A program made the position numbers and the translations under genes. Positions 43,832 to 53,327 of a stretch of 64,000 nucleotides of DNA are shown piece after piece; positions within the stretch are counted from its first letter, which is position 1; each line of letters starts with the position of its first letter. This stretch comes from Bin55 sp009840545 (GTDB taxonomy: Bacteria > Pseudomonadota > Gammaproteobacteria > Pseudomonadales > Azotimanducaceae), in the NCBI GenBank assembly GCA_965208815.1, contig OZ242357.1, positions 2,914,001 through 2,978,000 on the forward strand. Reading direction: 5' to 3'. The notes below the pieces were generated by a model. It saw nothing but the letters and a program-made list of their open reading frames with translations. It made no database searches and was not told where the DNA came from.

Positions 43832-44817
43832 CCACAAGAACCATTGGAACAACCACGGTAGAAGTCACTGAACTGGGATTCGGTGGAGCTCCTATCGGAG
43901 CTGTCGGAGAACGCCTATCGGACGATCAGGTTGATGAAATTGTTCAATCAGCATGGGACAAAGGAATTCGGTACTTCGATACCGCTCCGCTCTATGGACA
44001 TGGACTCTCGGAAAAGCGTTTAGGCCGCAATCTCATCAGATTTCCGAGAGATCAATTCGCAATGTCCACAAAGGTTGGGCGATTGCTAGTTCCTCGCGAA
44101 AGGGGAGAGAGATTTGCTGGCATGCGGGATAACGAACCTGTCGCGATACAGTACGACTATTCGGCAGACGCCGTCCGCAAGTCCATTGAATCGAGTCTTG
44201 AACGACTGGGATTGGACCGAGTCGACATCCTCCTTTGCCACGACATTGACACGTGGACTCATGGCGAAGAGCAACCTGGAATTTACAAAGCTGCAGCGGA
44301 AGGTGCCTTGCCAGCATTGCACCGCCTTCGGGAAGAAGGAACCGTTCGCGCCATTGGTTTAGGAGTCAATGAGTCGGCGGTGTGTACCCGGGTGATGCGT
44401 GATTTCGATCCAGACTGCTTCTTGCTCGCAGGCCGGTTTACATTACTGGAGCAAGAGCCATTGGATGAAATGCTCCCGCTGTGTCTGAACAAAAGTGTGT
44501 CTGTGATCATTGGCGGTCCCTACAACTCGGGATTGTTGGCGAATGCCGATCGAAGGCGTGCCACCTACGACTACAAACCAGCTCCTGATGATCTTTGGGA
44601 AAAAGCGCAACGAATTCGAGAGGTTTGCATGTCTCATGAAATCGACATGCGTGTGGCTGCACTGCAGTATCCCTTGCGCCACCGAGCAGTCGCATCCGTA
44701 ATTCCGGGGATGTGGTCGCTGAACGAAGTAGAGATGAATCTCAAATTCATACAGAGCGACATTCCCGATAGCCTTTGGTCAGACTTGGCTCAAGCGGGAC
44801 TCTCGCGAAGCTGGTGA
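43822..44817 (+). CDS. Aldo/keto reductase
   Basis: About 331 residues, AKR TIM barrel. Seen: LGFGGAPIGAVGE, the tetrad residues in YFDTAPLYGHGLSEKRLG (Asp, Tyr), STKVGR (Lys) and LLCHDID (His), and VIPGMWSLNEVEMN near the C-terminus (NADPH site). It resembles the D-threo-aldose / L-fucose 1-dehydrogenase and pyridoxal-4-dehydrogenase group. The ATG at 43822 gives the family N-terminus MGLATRTIG; the ATG at 43801 is the alternative. It overlaps the NTF2-like gene. Confidence 0.9.
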   Translation: MGLATRTIGTTTVEVTELGFGGAPIGAVGERLSDDQVDEIVQSAWDKGIRYFDTAPLYGHGLSEKRLGRNLIRFPRDQFAMSTKVGRLLVPRERGERFAGMRDNEPVAIQYDYSADAVRKSIESSLERLGLDRVDILLCHDIDTWTHGEEQPGIYKAAAEGALPALHRLREEGTVRAIGLGVNESAVCTRVMRDFDPDCFLLAGRFTLLEQEPLDEMLPLCLNKSVSVIIGGPYNSGLLANADRRRATYDYKPAPDDLWEKAQRIREVCMSHEIDMRVAALQYPLRHRAVASVIPGMWSLNEVEMNLKFIQSDIPDSLWSDLAQAGLSRSW

Positions 44818-44934
44818 AACTAGGGCTCATTTCGAATGTGGGACGTAGAGTCTTAGGCTTCCGTTCTCTATTCGAGCGAGAGACACTAGGGTCCTCTCAC
44901 GCATGCCACTTGGCCCGTTAGGTTTCCTGGCTCG

Positions 44935-46521
44935 ATGATCGGGTTAACAACTGTCTTTGAACAAGACATTTGGTACAAAGCATCACCCGTAGCTCTTCTG
45001 TTTTTCGTCGGAAAAACGATTCGTAAGGGATTTGAGCAATTCAAGAGTCTTGTGCTGCCCAATTCCTTTGTACTTGCTTGGTTTCTATCGCAACGAAACT
45101 GGCTGTTGATAGGAATTCTTGTCGGAATTTGGGTGATCCTGATTTTTGCGGTCGCCTTTGTACGATATTGGAGATTTAGATTCAAGCTTACGCCCAACAG
45201 CATTTCTGTACGGGAAGGCGTTCTTAAGGAACGACAACTGGATCTCGAGTTTGAACGAATACGAGCGGTGAACTACAAGCGCGGACTCGTAGATCGAGTA
45301 TTGGGTCTTACTGGAATTAGCTTCGACACGGCGGGAAGTGGAGAAGCCGAGGCAACCATTCCAGCGGTTTCGATGAAATTTGCTGAGTCCCTTAGGGCCA
45401 GTATTGAAGAAAAACGAACCGAATTATTGGAACCCGAGTTATCGCAAGATGGGGCTTTTGGTGAAAAGGAGAACCTTCTCATCCCAACTTTCGAATGGCC
45501 TGAAATGCTTCGAATTGGTTTTAGTTCGGGAAATTTCTTGTTCGTCGCAACGTTTATTGGGGCAATCTCTGCATTTGCGGGGCAATATTCGAGCGCTTTC
45601 ACAGAGTCCGACAGTGCCGATCAAACTAATCTCCTTGCAAGAGCTGTCATGTGGACTGTGACCCACGGACACGAACTTCATGCCGGAGTGATTCCCGGCA
45701 TTCATAGAACTCTTTCAATCGCCCTAATTTTTGTGGAATTGGTTCTCCTTCTTGTTGTTTTGACCATGATTTTCAATCTAGTGTCTGCTATTTTTCAGTG
45801 GTATAGATTCAGTCTGTTCCGCGAAAACGACACACTCAAGTCGGTGGCAGGACTAACTACCGTTCGAGAGACTCGTCTCACACTTCCAAAAATTCAATCA
45901 GTGGTCATTAGCGAGAACCTTAGAAGCCATTGGTTTTCATTTTTCAAGCTCACTGCGAGGCAATCACATAGCCAACAGGAACACACTCTCGTCGTGCCTC
46001 TAGCTTCGTCCGACAGGAGTTCGGAGTTGTGCCAGCTGATGTTCAAGGACGCAACGACGGGATTGCGTTTTGATCCGAGAGCTCCTGAATTTATTCGGAT
46101 TTCTCCCGCATATTTTTGGGTAGACTTTTTCAAGGTAGGTGTAGTCCCGAGCTTGTTTGCCATTGGGGTTGCAATGCTCTTGTTCTATAGCGTTTGGTGG
46201 ATTCTGATTCTTGTTTGGCCACTGCTCGTTGCCTTGGTTCAGTTCCTGAAGTGGAGAAAGGCTGGGTACATGTATAACGAAACCGCCATTGTGCATCGAA
46301 AGGGGCTATTGACTTACACATTGGTCACATTGCCATTCTCGAAAATCCAGTCTGTGAGCGTTGAACAGAACATCGTTCAGCAATGGACTCAACGTGCCAC
46401 TCTAGAAATCAGGAATTCCACCCAATCGATTGGGATCCCGTACATAGACATTAATCTAGCTTGTGATTTTCGAGATTTCTTGCTCTACAGCATCGAGTCC
46501 GCAAAGGAAGAATGGCAATGA
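44935..46521 (+). CDS. Bacterial PH-domain membrane protein, YdbT-like
   Basis: A 528-residue multi-spanning protein with three bacterial PH (bPH2) domains separated by pairs of hydrophobic helices. Repeated domain motifs are LTPNSISVREGVLKERQLDLEF, FRENDTLKSVAGLTTVRETR and YNETAIVHRKGLLTYTLVTL, each followed by a short IQSV-type strand (RAV, IQSVVI, KIQSVSVE). Helical pairs include WLLIGILVGIWVILIFAVAF and the one near residue 400. YdbT/YdbS-type proteins have been linked to resistance to antimicrobial peptides in Bacillus. It is coupled to the smaller PH protein by a 4-base overlap. Confidence 0.88.
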   Translation: MIGLTTVFEQDIWYKASPVALLFFVGKTIRKGFEQFKSLVLPNSFVLAWFLSQRNWLLIGILVGIWVILIFAVAFVRYWRFRFKLTPNSISVREGVLKERQLDLEFERIRAVNYKRGLVDRVLGLTGISFDTAGSGEAEATIPAVSMKFAESLRASIEEKRTELLEPELSQDGAFGEKENLLIPTFEWPEMLRIGFSSGNFLFVATFIGAISAFAGQYSSAFTESDSADQTNLLARAVMWTVTHGHELHAGVIPGIHRTLSIALIFVELVLLLVVLTMIFNLVSAIFQWYRFSLFRENDTLKSVAGLTTVRETRLTLPKIQSVVISENLRSHWFSFFKLTARQSHSQQEHTLVVPLASSDRSSELCQLMFKDATTGLRFDPRAPEFIRISPAYFWVDFFKVGVVPSLFAIGVAMLLFYSVWWILILVWPLLVALVQFLKWRKAGYMYNETAIVHRKGLLTYTLVTLPFSKIQSVSVEQNIVQQWTQRATLEIRNSTQSIGIPYIDINLACDFRDFLLYSIESAKEEWQ

Positions 46522-47117
46522 ACATCCTGTTCAAGAATCCAACTGTTCCATTGGACACGTTGCCAACTGTCGCCGATATTCCGTGGACAGCTGTGGAATT
46601 CCGCTACAGGAACATGGTTTTGCTACGCAATCTTTTTGTGTCCTTGATACTAATACCCATGGGCATTGGGCTGTTTTTCATTTTTCAGCTTGTTGATCAA
46701 GCCGGACACGCAGGAGAGGATTTTCAAAGAATCGCGCGGTACCTTGTGGGCGGAGGTGCAAGTTTGTTGATTGCGTACTTGCTATTTCAATGGTATGTCA
46801 TGCCTTTCTTGGAAGTTCCAAGAATGAAGTATGCAGTTCGTCTCCAAGACATTAACTACCGTCGAGGTGTGTTTAGTACCAAGACGACAAGTGCACCCTT
46901 TAGACGGATGCAGCATGCAGAAACTAATCGAGGTCCATTGGAGCGCATGTTTGACCTCGCTTCTCTCTCGATCTTCACTGCTGCCGGTCTTGCACTTCAG
47001 ATCCGTGGATTGAGCCCCGAAACAGCAGAGACCCTTAGAGATCATGTTCTGAAAAAGATTTCCGAATATCAACAGCTTGATGCCAATAATGATGTCGAAG
47101 ACTCGACCGGACTCTAG
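46518..47117 (+). CDS. Bacterial PH-domain membrane protein, YdbS-like
   Basis: About 199 residues. Two transmembrane helices (LRNLFVSLILIPMGIGLFF; LVGGGASLLIAYLLFQW) precede a bPH2 domain with AVRLQDINYRRGVFSTKTTS, FRRMQHAETNRGPLERMFDLAS and GLSPETAETLRDHVL. It is the smaller partner of the preceding three-domain protein. The ATG at 46518 overlaps the upstream stop as ATGA and has GGAAG 7 bases before it; an ATG two codons earlier is also possible. Confidence 0.85.
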   Translation: MNILFKNPTVPLDTLPTVADIPWTAVEFRYRNMVLLRNLFVSLILIPMGIGLFFIFQLVDQAGHAGEDFQRIARYLVGGGASLLIAYLLFQWYVMPFLEVPRMKYAVRLQDINYRRGVFSTKTTSAPFRRMQHAETNRGPLERMFDLASLSIFTAAGLALQIRGLSPETAETLRDHVLKKISEYQQLDANNDVEDSTGL

Positions 47118-47186
47118 TACGCTCCTTTGCCATGGCTTCACCTGCCTAACCTCCAAAGTTCGCGAAGAGAAAAAGCTCGATAAGCC

Positions 47187-47864
47187 GTGAATCAAGATGC
47201 CGAGGCGGGCCCCAAAAGCTCTCAAACCCGCAACCCCTTGATTTGGGACTGGCCGCTACGTATCTGGCATTGGCTTATCGCTATCTGCGCAATCACCGCA
47301 TTGCTTACCGGTCTGTTCCAGGATTGGAATGCGATGACGATTCACCGATGGGCCGGCATCGCAGTAGTGGCTTTGTTGGGATTTCGACTTCTATGGGGTA
47401 TATGGGGCGGTACATACTCCCGATTTAGACACTATTGGACTACACCTAAACAAGTCATTTCTCACTTTCGCGGTAATTTGGAACCACAGCCGCATACGCC
47501 TCCCGGCATTGCCCTTGCCGTTTGCATGATGATTGCTATTGGCGTTCAGTCGGTGGCTGGTCTGTTTACAACCGACGATGTCTTTATCGAAGGTCCCTTC
47601 GTCCGCCTCGTACCTGATGAAGTTGTGGAAGTTGCAACAGACTTACATCACCAGGTATGGTGGGTAATAATCTCGCTCGTCGCAATCCATCTGATGGCCC
47701 ACGCCATTTACGGAGGAATACTGCGTAGCTCGATTCCGTTGTCCATGTTTACCGGTCGCAAGACAGTCACAGCTGAGCCAACAGAGTACTCTCTAGTTAG
47801 AGCTCTCTTTACGTTTGGTATCGCAATTGCCGGGTTCTATGTAATCCTACAGTACTTGAGATAG
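47187..47864 (+). CDS. Cytochrome b561-domain membrane protein
   Basis: A 225-residue four-helix membrane protein of the Ni-hydrogenase/cytochrome b561 type. Histidine haem ligands are seen in IWHWLIAIC, TIHRWAGIA, ATDLHHQVWW and AIHLMAHAI. Such proteins accept electrons from the quinone pool or from soluble cytochromes and pass them across the membrane. A GTG start is inferred. The neighbouring cytochrome c gene is convergent; in related genomes a cytochrome b of this kind is often paired with cytochrome c', which suggests a working partnership. Confidence 0.9.
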   Translation: MNQDAEAGPKSSQTRNPLIWDWPLRIWHWLIAICAITALLTGLFQDWNAMTIHRWAGIAVVALLGFRLLWGIWGGTYSRFRHYWTTPKQVISHFRGNLEPQPHTPPGIALAVCMMIAIGVQSVAGLFTTDDVFIEGPFVRLVPDEVVEVATDLHHQVWWVIISLVAIHLMAHAIYGGILRSSIPLSMFTGRKTVTAEPTEYSLVRALFTFGIAIAGFYVILQYLR

Positions 47865-47940
47865 AGTCGCTTTGGCTGCTTACCTCGCGCCTAGCATCCC
47901 AATAGAAGTCGGTTGAGCCAAAGCCCCGCCGAGAGTTGGC

Positions 47941-48375
47941 TTACTCTCGATACTTGTTGTGGCACCCGCGACATGCCATTCCTACTTCCCGAACCGCAGA
48001 ACCAATATCGCTCTCCGACCCGTCGTCATCGACCGTTTCCTTCAAATCAGCAGTAGCAGTTTTGAACGCTTCTACAGCCTTTTTGAACTCATCGGGTTCC
48101 TCCCAGATCTTGTCGAGCGCTTCTCCACCTTCTGATCCATCAGGAAAAAGAGAGCCCATGATCTCGCCATAGTCGGCAAGCGCGTCGGCATGCATGGAGA
48201 TGTGGGAGTCGAAAGGCACTTCCCCGCGAACGATCTTCAACAAGGATTGAAAGTGTCCACCAATGGCTTCCATCGACTCATGCCGGTAATCGGCGATCTC
48301 TTCGGTTGCAACCAAACTGGTTACAACAAGAACAATGATTGCTGCATGCACAAGCTTTCTCGGTCTTCTGTTCAT
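47941..48375 (-). CDS. Monohaem cytochrome c, c'-like
   Basis: About 144 residues with signal peptide (LVHAAIIVLVVTSLVATEE) and a single haem motif CRGCH placed a few residues from the C-terminus, as in class II cytochromes (c', c556). Four helices fit a four-helix bundle: YRHESMEAIGGHFQSLLKIV, DALADYGEIMGSLF, FKKAVEAFKTATADLKETV and the haem helix. A methionine in HESMEAIGG is a possible sixth ligand, as in c556; cytochromes c' are five-coordinate. The ATG at 48375 is preferred over a GTG three codons upstream. Confidence 0.9.
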   Translation of the reverse strand: MNRRPRKLVHAAIIVLVVTSLVATEEIADYRHESMEAIGGHFQSLLKIVRGEVPFDSHISMHADALADYGEIMGSLFPDGSEGGEALDKIWEEPDEFKKAVEAFKTATADLKETVDDDGSESDIGSAVREVGMACRGCHNKYRE

Positions 48376-48469
48376 GGTTCTCACGCAAACTAGAGGTTTC
48401 TGTGAGAATTATAGATTCGGTGTATGACCTACCTTGTTTCAGGTCGGTTAGCGGAAACCTCGTACGTGA

Positions 48470-51400
48470 CTACGTCGAGACAGCTTGTGCTTGTTGTGCA
48501 GACATCAGCTCAGTCACGGTTACCTGGTCCTGTGCAAACTGAAGAGCCAAGTCCACCAAATGTCGATGGTGAGTGAAGAACAGGATCTGACATTTCCTTG
48601 AGAGTTCCAGAAGAACTTCTAGACCGGCGGTTGCGCGTTCGTCATCGAAATTAATGAATAAATCGTCGGCGACGAATGGAATGGATGCATCAGACCCCTT
48701 TATGTGTTCCTCTAGCGCCGCAACGCGCAGCGCCAAGTAGAGCTGATCGAGGCTACCTTCGCTCAAACCAGGTAAACGAACTTCGTCCTTGTTATTGCGG
48801 TAGGCAACTAAAGCAGGCTTATTGCCTTCCATTTGCACTTCGATCTGAGAAAAGGACCCAAGAGTCAACAAATTGAAAATCTCGCTCGCACGTTTCAATA
48901 GCGGGCCCTGGCGCTCTTTGCGAAAACGCTCAATCGCCCAGTCCAAGACCACAGCAGACGCTCGAATTGGAATGTATTTTTCGATGGCATCTCTCATTTC
49001 AGCCAACGCGCATTCCTTATCGAATTCGGCATGCGCAGCTTCGTCGGATCCTCTAATCTCATCGAGTTGCATCTTTGCTTCGGTTCGTTTCGGCAGCAGC
49101 TCCTTCTCTTGTTCACGCCACTCGTTGAGCTGAGTCTCAAGCCTGGACTCTTCAGACCGAGCAGAGTCTAGATCCTGCACCGAATCGCATTCCTTCTTGA
49201 GTTCGAGAATTGATAGTCCATCTCCGTCGGATCTCAGTTCTTTCTCCAATTCCGACTGTTCTCCGCGAAGACATCGCAAGTCATCGGACTTTTGTATGCA
49301 CGTACGCAAAGTCTCCACATCCGACGCTCCCACTATCGAGCGCATTTGATCGATACTCGTGGTAATTGCACGATGCTCCTGAGTGAGTTCCCTCTTTTGA
49401 GCTTCTTCATCACTGAGTTGCTTGGTGAGCCCTTCCCGGCGCGTCTTAACTCGGAGAGAACTGTCGAGACGTTTCTTTAACTGCCGAACGATGTCTTCTG
49501 CATCGGACCCGACGAGATCGGGATACTCTTGTAGAACCTTGGTTTTAACCCGATCTTCGAATTCATCAATTTCGGCCTTGAGAGGACCAATCTGACTTTC
49601 TTTCAAGTCGACAATTTTGGTTTCTACCTCTCGTAACTCATCAAAAAAGTCCAACTTTTCAGCCACTTGTTGCGGACTTTCAGACCCAGACAGGTTGATG
49701 TGCCTCAAGGCATCCGACCACTCAGACATCCACTCTTGGGATTCTTGCTGAATAGCTTCCAAGTCCCCGTGCTTGTCTTTGACATCAGCTTTCGCCACTT
49801 TCAAGTTGTCCGAAACGTTCTTTCGGTTTGAGTTAGCCACCTGAATCTGGTTCACAGTTTCACGCGAAAATGCCAAGGCTTCGGCCAAAGAATCGAACTC
49901 TACTAGCTCGATCTCTTTAGAGAGATCGCCTAGTACCCCGTGTAATCGCTCTCGAGCCTGTTCTTCAAGTTCCGTCAACTGCTTTACTTCTGCTCGTATT
50001 TCGGTTTCTTTTCGTGTCGCGGAAATCAAAGATTCTCGTGTCTCCCACCACGTGTACATGGTTTCTGGGTCTGCAACCTCAAATGGAACGTTTGCCCAAA
50101 GTGACTCCCATCGACTTTGATACTTCTGGTATTCGTTCTCGATTTCGCTCGCCTTATCTCGGAGATCACGAAGATCTCGTTCTGAATGATCACGAGTCCT
50201 GAGTAATTCCGCATGAAGAGCTTCAGCTTCCGCATTGACAAATCGCTTGTCTGCGAGCGCATCGGACTCTTCGATTTTGTCTTCAAATTCAACGGCTCGA
50301 TTCGTGAAATCCTGCAAGTCGCCCGAAGACGAACGCACGCTATCGGAATGGGCAAGAAGGTCAGCCTTCAACGACTCCCACAACTCATCGCGTTCACTTC
50401 GTAAAGCTTTCAAGTTTTCCTCTGATATCAGCTCTTCGTCCTTGAGAAAACTATCGATCTTCTCTCCGATAGCTCTTGATTCCCGAACAGCATCTCCTAT
50501 CTTGCCTCTTTGAGCAACTTGCTCCTTTTCGAAAGCGCGCCTTTCATCGCGCATGTTCAAAATCACTTCCCGTGACGGAATGGCGAGCGATTCCAAGTCA
50601 GTTTCCTCCGGAACGGCGGGAGCAAGCATTCGTCGAGTTCTCTCAGTATCACGCGTCTGGACTTCAAGCTGTCGCTGCAGCTGAGGAAGATTGGCTATGG
50701 AATCCAGTTCTTTCTGACTGGTCTCAACAGCTGCATTCAATAAATCGACATCGACTACTGGTCCAAGAGATTTCAGCTCTTCTTCAAGCCTTTCTCGAAT
50801 TCGGGTTGTGTCTCTCAGAAGGTCCTCGACACCCGTTTCCTTAGCGTCCAACATACCTTTCCGTCCGATCAACTCTCGAATTCGACGGCTGTATCCCCGC
50901 GACGGAATTCGTCCTGCTATATCGGCCTGATTAAGTGATGCCAATCCTAACCGTTCAGACAGCACTTGAAATTTGGCTAGTTGGGTGCCCAGTTCTTTCT
51001 CTCGTTCAGGCAGGTCAAGTTTCGATTTGGAAATTTGGACGCAACTCACATTAAGCTTTTCAATATCAACTTCGTCCTCGATTGCTTTCTCATCAAGCTG
51101 CAAAGCTTCCCGTTCAGTCTTCAACTGACCAATGCGTTGCTCAATTCCCTCGATGCGCGCAGTTAGAATTTGGTCCTTGGACACGAGACCATTCAGCTTC
51201 TCCATTGAGTCCTCGGGAAGTTCCATAACTGCCCCCAACTCAGAAATTTGCTGATCGGTCTCGAAGTAGTGCGAAACTTTTTGTTTGAGCCTTCTAATCC
51301 GCAAGAGCTTGCGCTGTCTAGGCTCTAATGCTCGAATTTCCTCCCGTACGGACTCTAGCTGACTCTCTACATCTTCAAGTGCTCGTTGACGATTCTCCCA

Positions 51401-52030
51401 ATCGCGTGCCAATACTGAACGTTCAGCCACCATCTTGGAGGCTGAGTCGAAGCGTTCTTTAGCTTGGTAATAGATTCGATTCTTGCTCTTGTTGGGCGAC
51501 CACTGTTCCGCAGCCTCCGCCTTCCACAAATCCAACGTCGACTGCAAGTCAACGAGTCCGGCAGTAGCGGCAAATAGTGCTTTGCCCACGTCGTCTTCCG
51601 CATCCAGCATTGCCTGGCCACCGCGATGGAGCCGTTCATGATCCAAGCTGAACATTCGGTTGAAAGTATCTCGGTTTATGTGATGTAGCAGCGCAAGTAG
51701 CACACCGTCGCCGTCGGTTATGGTTTCGTTCGTATTGGGGTCTCGTAGAGTGTTAACTCGGCCTTTGCGACGTATGGCCTCAAATTTATCGTCTTGCGTT
51801 TGGATTTGAGCACCAACCTGCATGTTGGTAGACCCGTGTCGAAAGCTATAGGTTGTCTTGGAGGGAATACCAAATAGGAAGTCTTCCAAAGCCAATCGAG
51901 CCGAAGACTTTCCTGCCTCGTTTGGGCCGTAGACTAGCTGAAAGTCACTACCGCTAGCAGATTTGGGAAACTCGAGAATCTCGTCGGAGAAATGTCCATA
52001 TCGGATCAAATTGAGATTGTTAATTCGCAT
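48470..52030 (-). CDS. AAA ATPase, YhaN/SbcC-like SMC-type
   Basis: About 1186 residues. N-terminal Walker A YGPNEAGKSSARL, long coiled-coil arms (residues about 200-1000, with heptad-rich Glu/Leu stretches) and a C-terminal ABC head: signature LSEGSLDQLYLALR, Walker B FVADDLFINFDDER and the H-loop FFTHHRH. The AAA_27/YhaN signature is closer than SbcC because no CxxC zinc hook is visible at the middle of the coil. It would work with the adjacent nuclease on DNA ends. It overlaps that gene by 11 bases; the ATG at 52030 gives the usual MRINNLNLIRYG start. Confidence 0.9.
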   Translation of the reverse strand: MRINNLNLIRYGHFSDEILEFPKSASGSDFQLVYGPNEAGKSSARLALEDFLFGIPSKTTYSFRHGSTNMQVGAQIQTQDDKFEAIRRKGRVNTLRDPNTNETITDGDGVLLALLHHINRDTFNRMFSLDHERLHRGGQAMLDAEDDVGKALFAATAGLVDLQSTLDLWKAEAAEQWSPNKSKNRIYYQAKERFDSASKMVAERSVLARDWENRQRALEDVESQLESVREEIRALEPRQRKLLRIRRLKQKVSHYFETDQQISELGAVMELPEDSMEKLNGLVSKDQILTARIEGIEQRIGQLKTEREALQLDEKAIEDEVDIEKLNVSCVQISKSKLDLPEREKELGTQLAKFQVLSERLGLASLNQADIAGRIPSRGYSRRIRELIGRKGMLDAKETGVEDLLRDTTRIRERLEEELKSLGPVVDVDLLNAAVETSQKELDSIANLPQLQRQLEVQTRDTERTRRMLAPAVPEETDLESLAIPSREVILNMRDERRAFEKEQVAQRGKIGDAVRESRAIGEKIDSFLKDEELISEENLKALRSERDELWESLKADLLAHSDSVRSSSGDLQDFTNRAVEFEDKIEESDALADKRFVNAEAEALHAELLRTRDHSERDLRDLRDKASEIENEYQKYQSRWESLWANVPFEVADPETMYTWWETRESLISATRKETEIRAEVKQLTELEEQARERLHGVLGDLSKEIELVEFDSLAEALAFSRETVNQIQVANSNRKNVSDNLKVAKADVKDKHGDLEAIQQESQEWMSEWSDALRHINLSGSESPQQVAEKLDFFDELREVETKIVDLKESQIGPLKAEIDEFEDRVKTKVLQEYPDLVGSDAEDIVRQLKKRLDSSLRVKTRREGLTKQLSDEEAQKRELTQEHRAITTSIDQMRSIVGASDVETLRTCIQKSDDLRCLRGEQSELEKELRSDGDGLSILELKKECDSVQDLDSARSEESRLETQLNEWREQEKELLPKRTEAKMQLDEIRGSDEAAHAEFDKECALAEMRDAIEKYIPIRASAVVLDWAIERFRKERQGPLLKRASEIFNLLTLGSFSQIEVQMEGNKPALVAYRNNKDEVRLPGLSEGSLDQLYLALRVAALEEHIKGSDASIPFVADDLFINFDDERATAGLEVLLELSRKCQILFFTHHRHLVDLALQFAQDQVTVTELMSAQQAQAVST

Positions 52031-53327
52031 TCTGTTCGCCTCTATTAATTTCAAACATTACGCGATTAGCGGTCTGTGTTAGTAGTTCTTCAATCTTGCC
52101 GTTAACGAGCAAGTGGGTATAGCTCTTTTCGTTGTCTTCAAGGTCAGTTTTCAGTTCACTCTGTAGTTTTCCCGACAGTCTTGCGAACTCGTCCTGCAGA
52201 TGTTCTGCTAGTTCCGAGTCTCCGACCGCCCCAACAAGCATGGACTGTAGTTCTCCCATGGCTTCATCCACAGTTGTTTCCTGTGCTACTGTTGCTGGAG
52301 GTGTAGTTGCGACCTCGACTCTCTCTATCCAGAGCGAATCTCTCCCAATATCCAAAGACAAGGCTTGAACATCGCGGGTGAGTCCTTCGTTTCCTGAAAC
52401 GAATGACCCATGTAAGGGAGTCGTTCCGGTGAGTCGAATGCGCACGGCGTTAGTGTGTTCTCCTTCATTGTCTTTCTGGAATTCGCCTACTTTCTGTTGT
52501 ATGGCTGTCATGACGTCGACTAATTCAGTGAACTCTTCGACCCACACATCGAGTCGATGCCAACGAACGACATCACACTCCCACTCTTCGATATCCACCA
52601 CTCGACCTTCTTCGACTGTGACGAGAGAAGCGCTGCGAGGTCCATCCTCGTTGATGTGCCGTCCTTGCAGATTGCCTGGAAAGACAACATGTGGATATTC
52701 ATTTAGTATCTGGCGAGTGTGTACGTGTCCAAGAGCCCAGTAGTCGTATCCTGCATTGACAAGTTGCTCTTCAGTGCAGGGAGCGTAGTTAGCGTGACCG
52801 CCAATTCCGCCCAATCCGGTGTGTAAGACACCAATGTTAAACATTCCATCTTTAGGGGACGGATACTCTTGAACCATGTTCTCTTGTACATCACGTCTGG
52901 GATAGCTACGGCCATGCAATACGACATTAAGATCGTCAATCCGGTGTGATTCGACGGTTTTATGTGAGAACTCGTAAACATTTTCAGGAAGGCGCAACCG
53001 CTTCGTAATTTGACTTTGTGCGTCGTGATTACCATACAGGACATAAGCACTTATCTCTGCCTGCCGTAGTCTCGCCATCTCATTTACAAAGAAGAATCCG
53101 GTGTTGTAGTCCTTCCAGTCTCCATCAAACAAGTCTCCTGCAATAATTAAAAAGTCCGGCCGAGCATCAATCGTCTTGCTGATCAATTCTCTGAACGCAT
53201 CGCGAGTTGCTGTTCTAAGGCGGTCTACAGCCACTCCCTCGTACTTGGTCAGACCTCTCATCGGGCTGTCGAGGTGAATGTCTGCTGTATGGACAAATTG
53301 GAATCTTGACGTAGATAGATCTTTCAA
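52020..53327 (-). CDS. DNA repair metallophosphoesterase, YhaO/SbcD-like
   Basis: A 435-residue calcineurin-like nuclease. Motifs in order: HTADIHLDSP (D-x-H), AGDLFDGDW (G-D-x-x-D), YGNHDAQ (G-N-H-D), VLHTG and GHVHTRQ (G-H-x-H), the Mre11/SbcD set. The C-terminal part after residue ~260 resembles the capping domain of YhaO. It starts with TTG in a position fitting the first motif at residue 13; no ATG fits. Upstream partner of the SMC-like ATPase in one operon, the pair resembles SbcCD and the Bacillus YhaO-YhaN system. Confidence 0.92.
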   Translation of the reverse strand: MKDLSTSRFQFVHTADIHLDSPMRGLTKYEGVAVDRLRTATRDAFRELISKTIDARPDFLIIAGDLFDGDWKDYNTGFFFVNEMARLRQAEISAYVLYGNHDAQSQITKRLRLPENVYEFSHKTVESHRIDDLNVVLHGRSYPRRDVQENMVQEYPSPKDGMFNIGVLHTGLGGIGGHANYAPCTEEQLVNAGYDYWALGHVHTRQILNEYPHVVFPGNLQGRHINEDGPRSASLVTVEEGRVVDIEEWECDVVRWHRLDVWVEEFTELVDVMTAIQQKVGEFQKDNEGEHTNAVRIRLTGTTPLHGSFVSGNEGLTRDVQALSLDIGRDSLWIERVEVATTPPATVAQETTVDEAMGELQSMLVGAVGDSELAEHLQDEFARLSGKLQSELKTDLEDNEKSYTHLLVNGKIEELLTQTANRVMFEINRGEQNAN

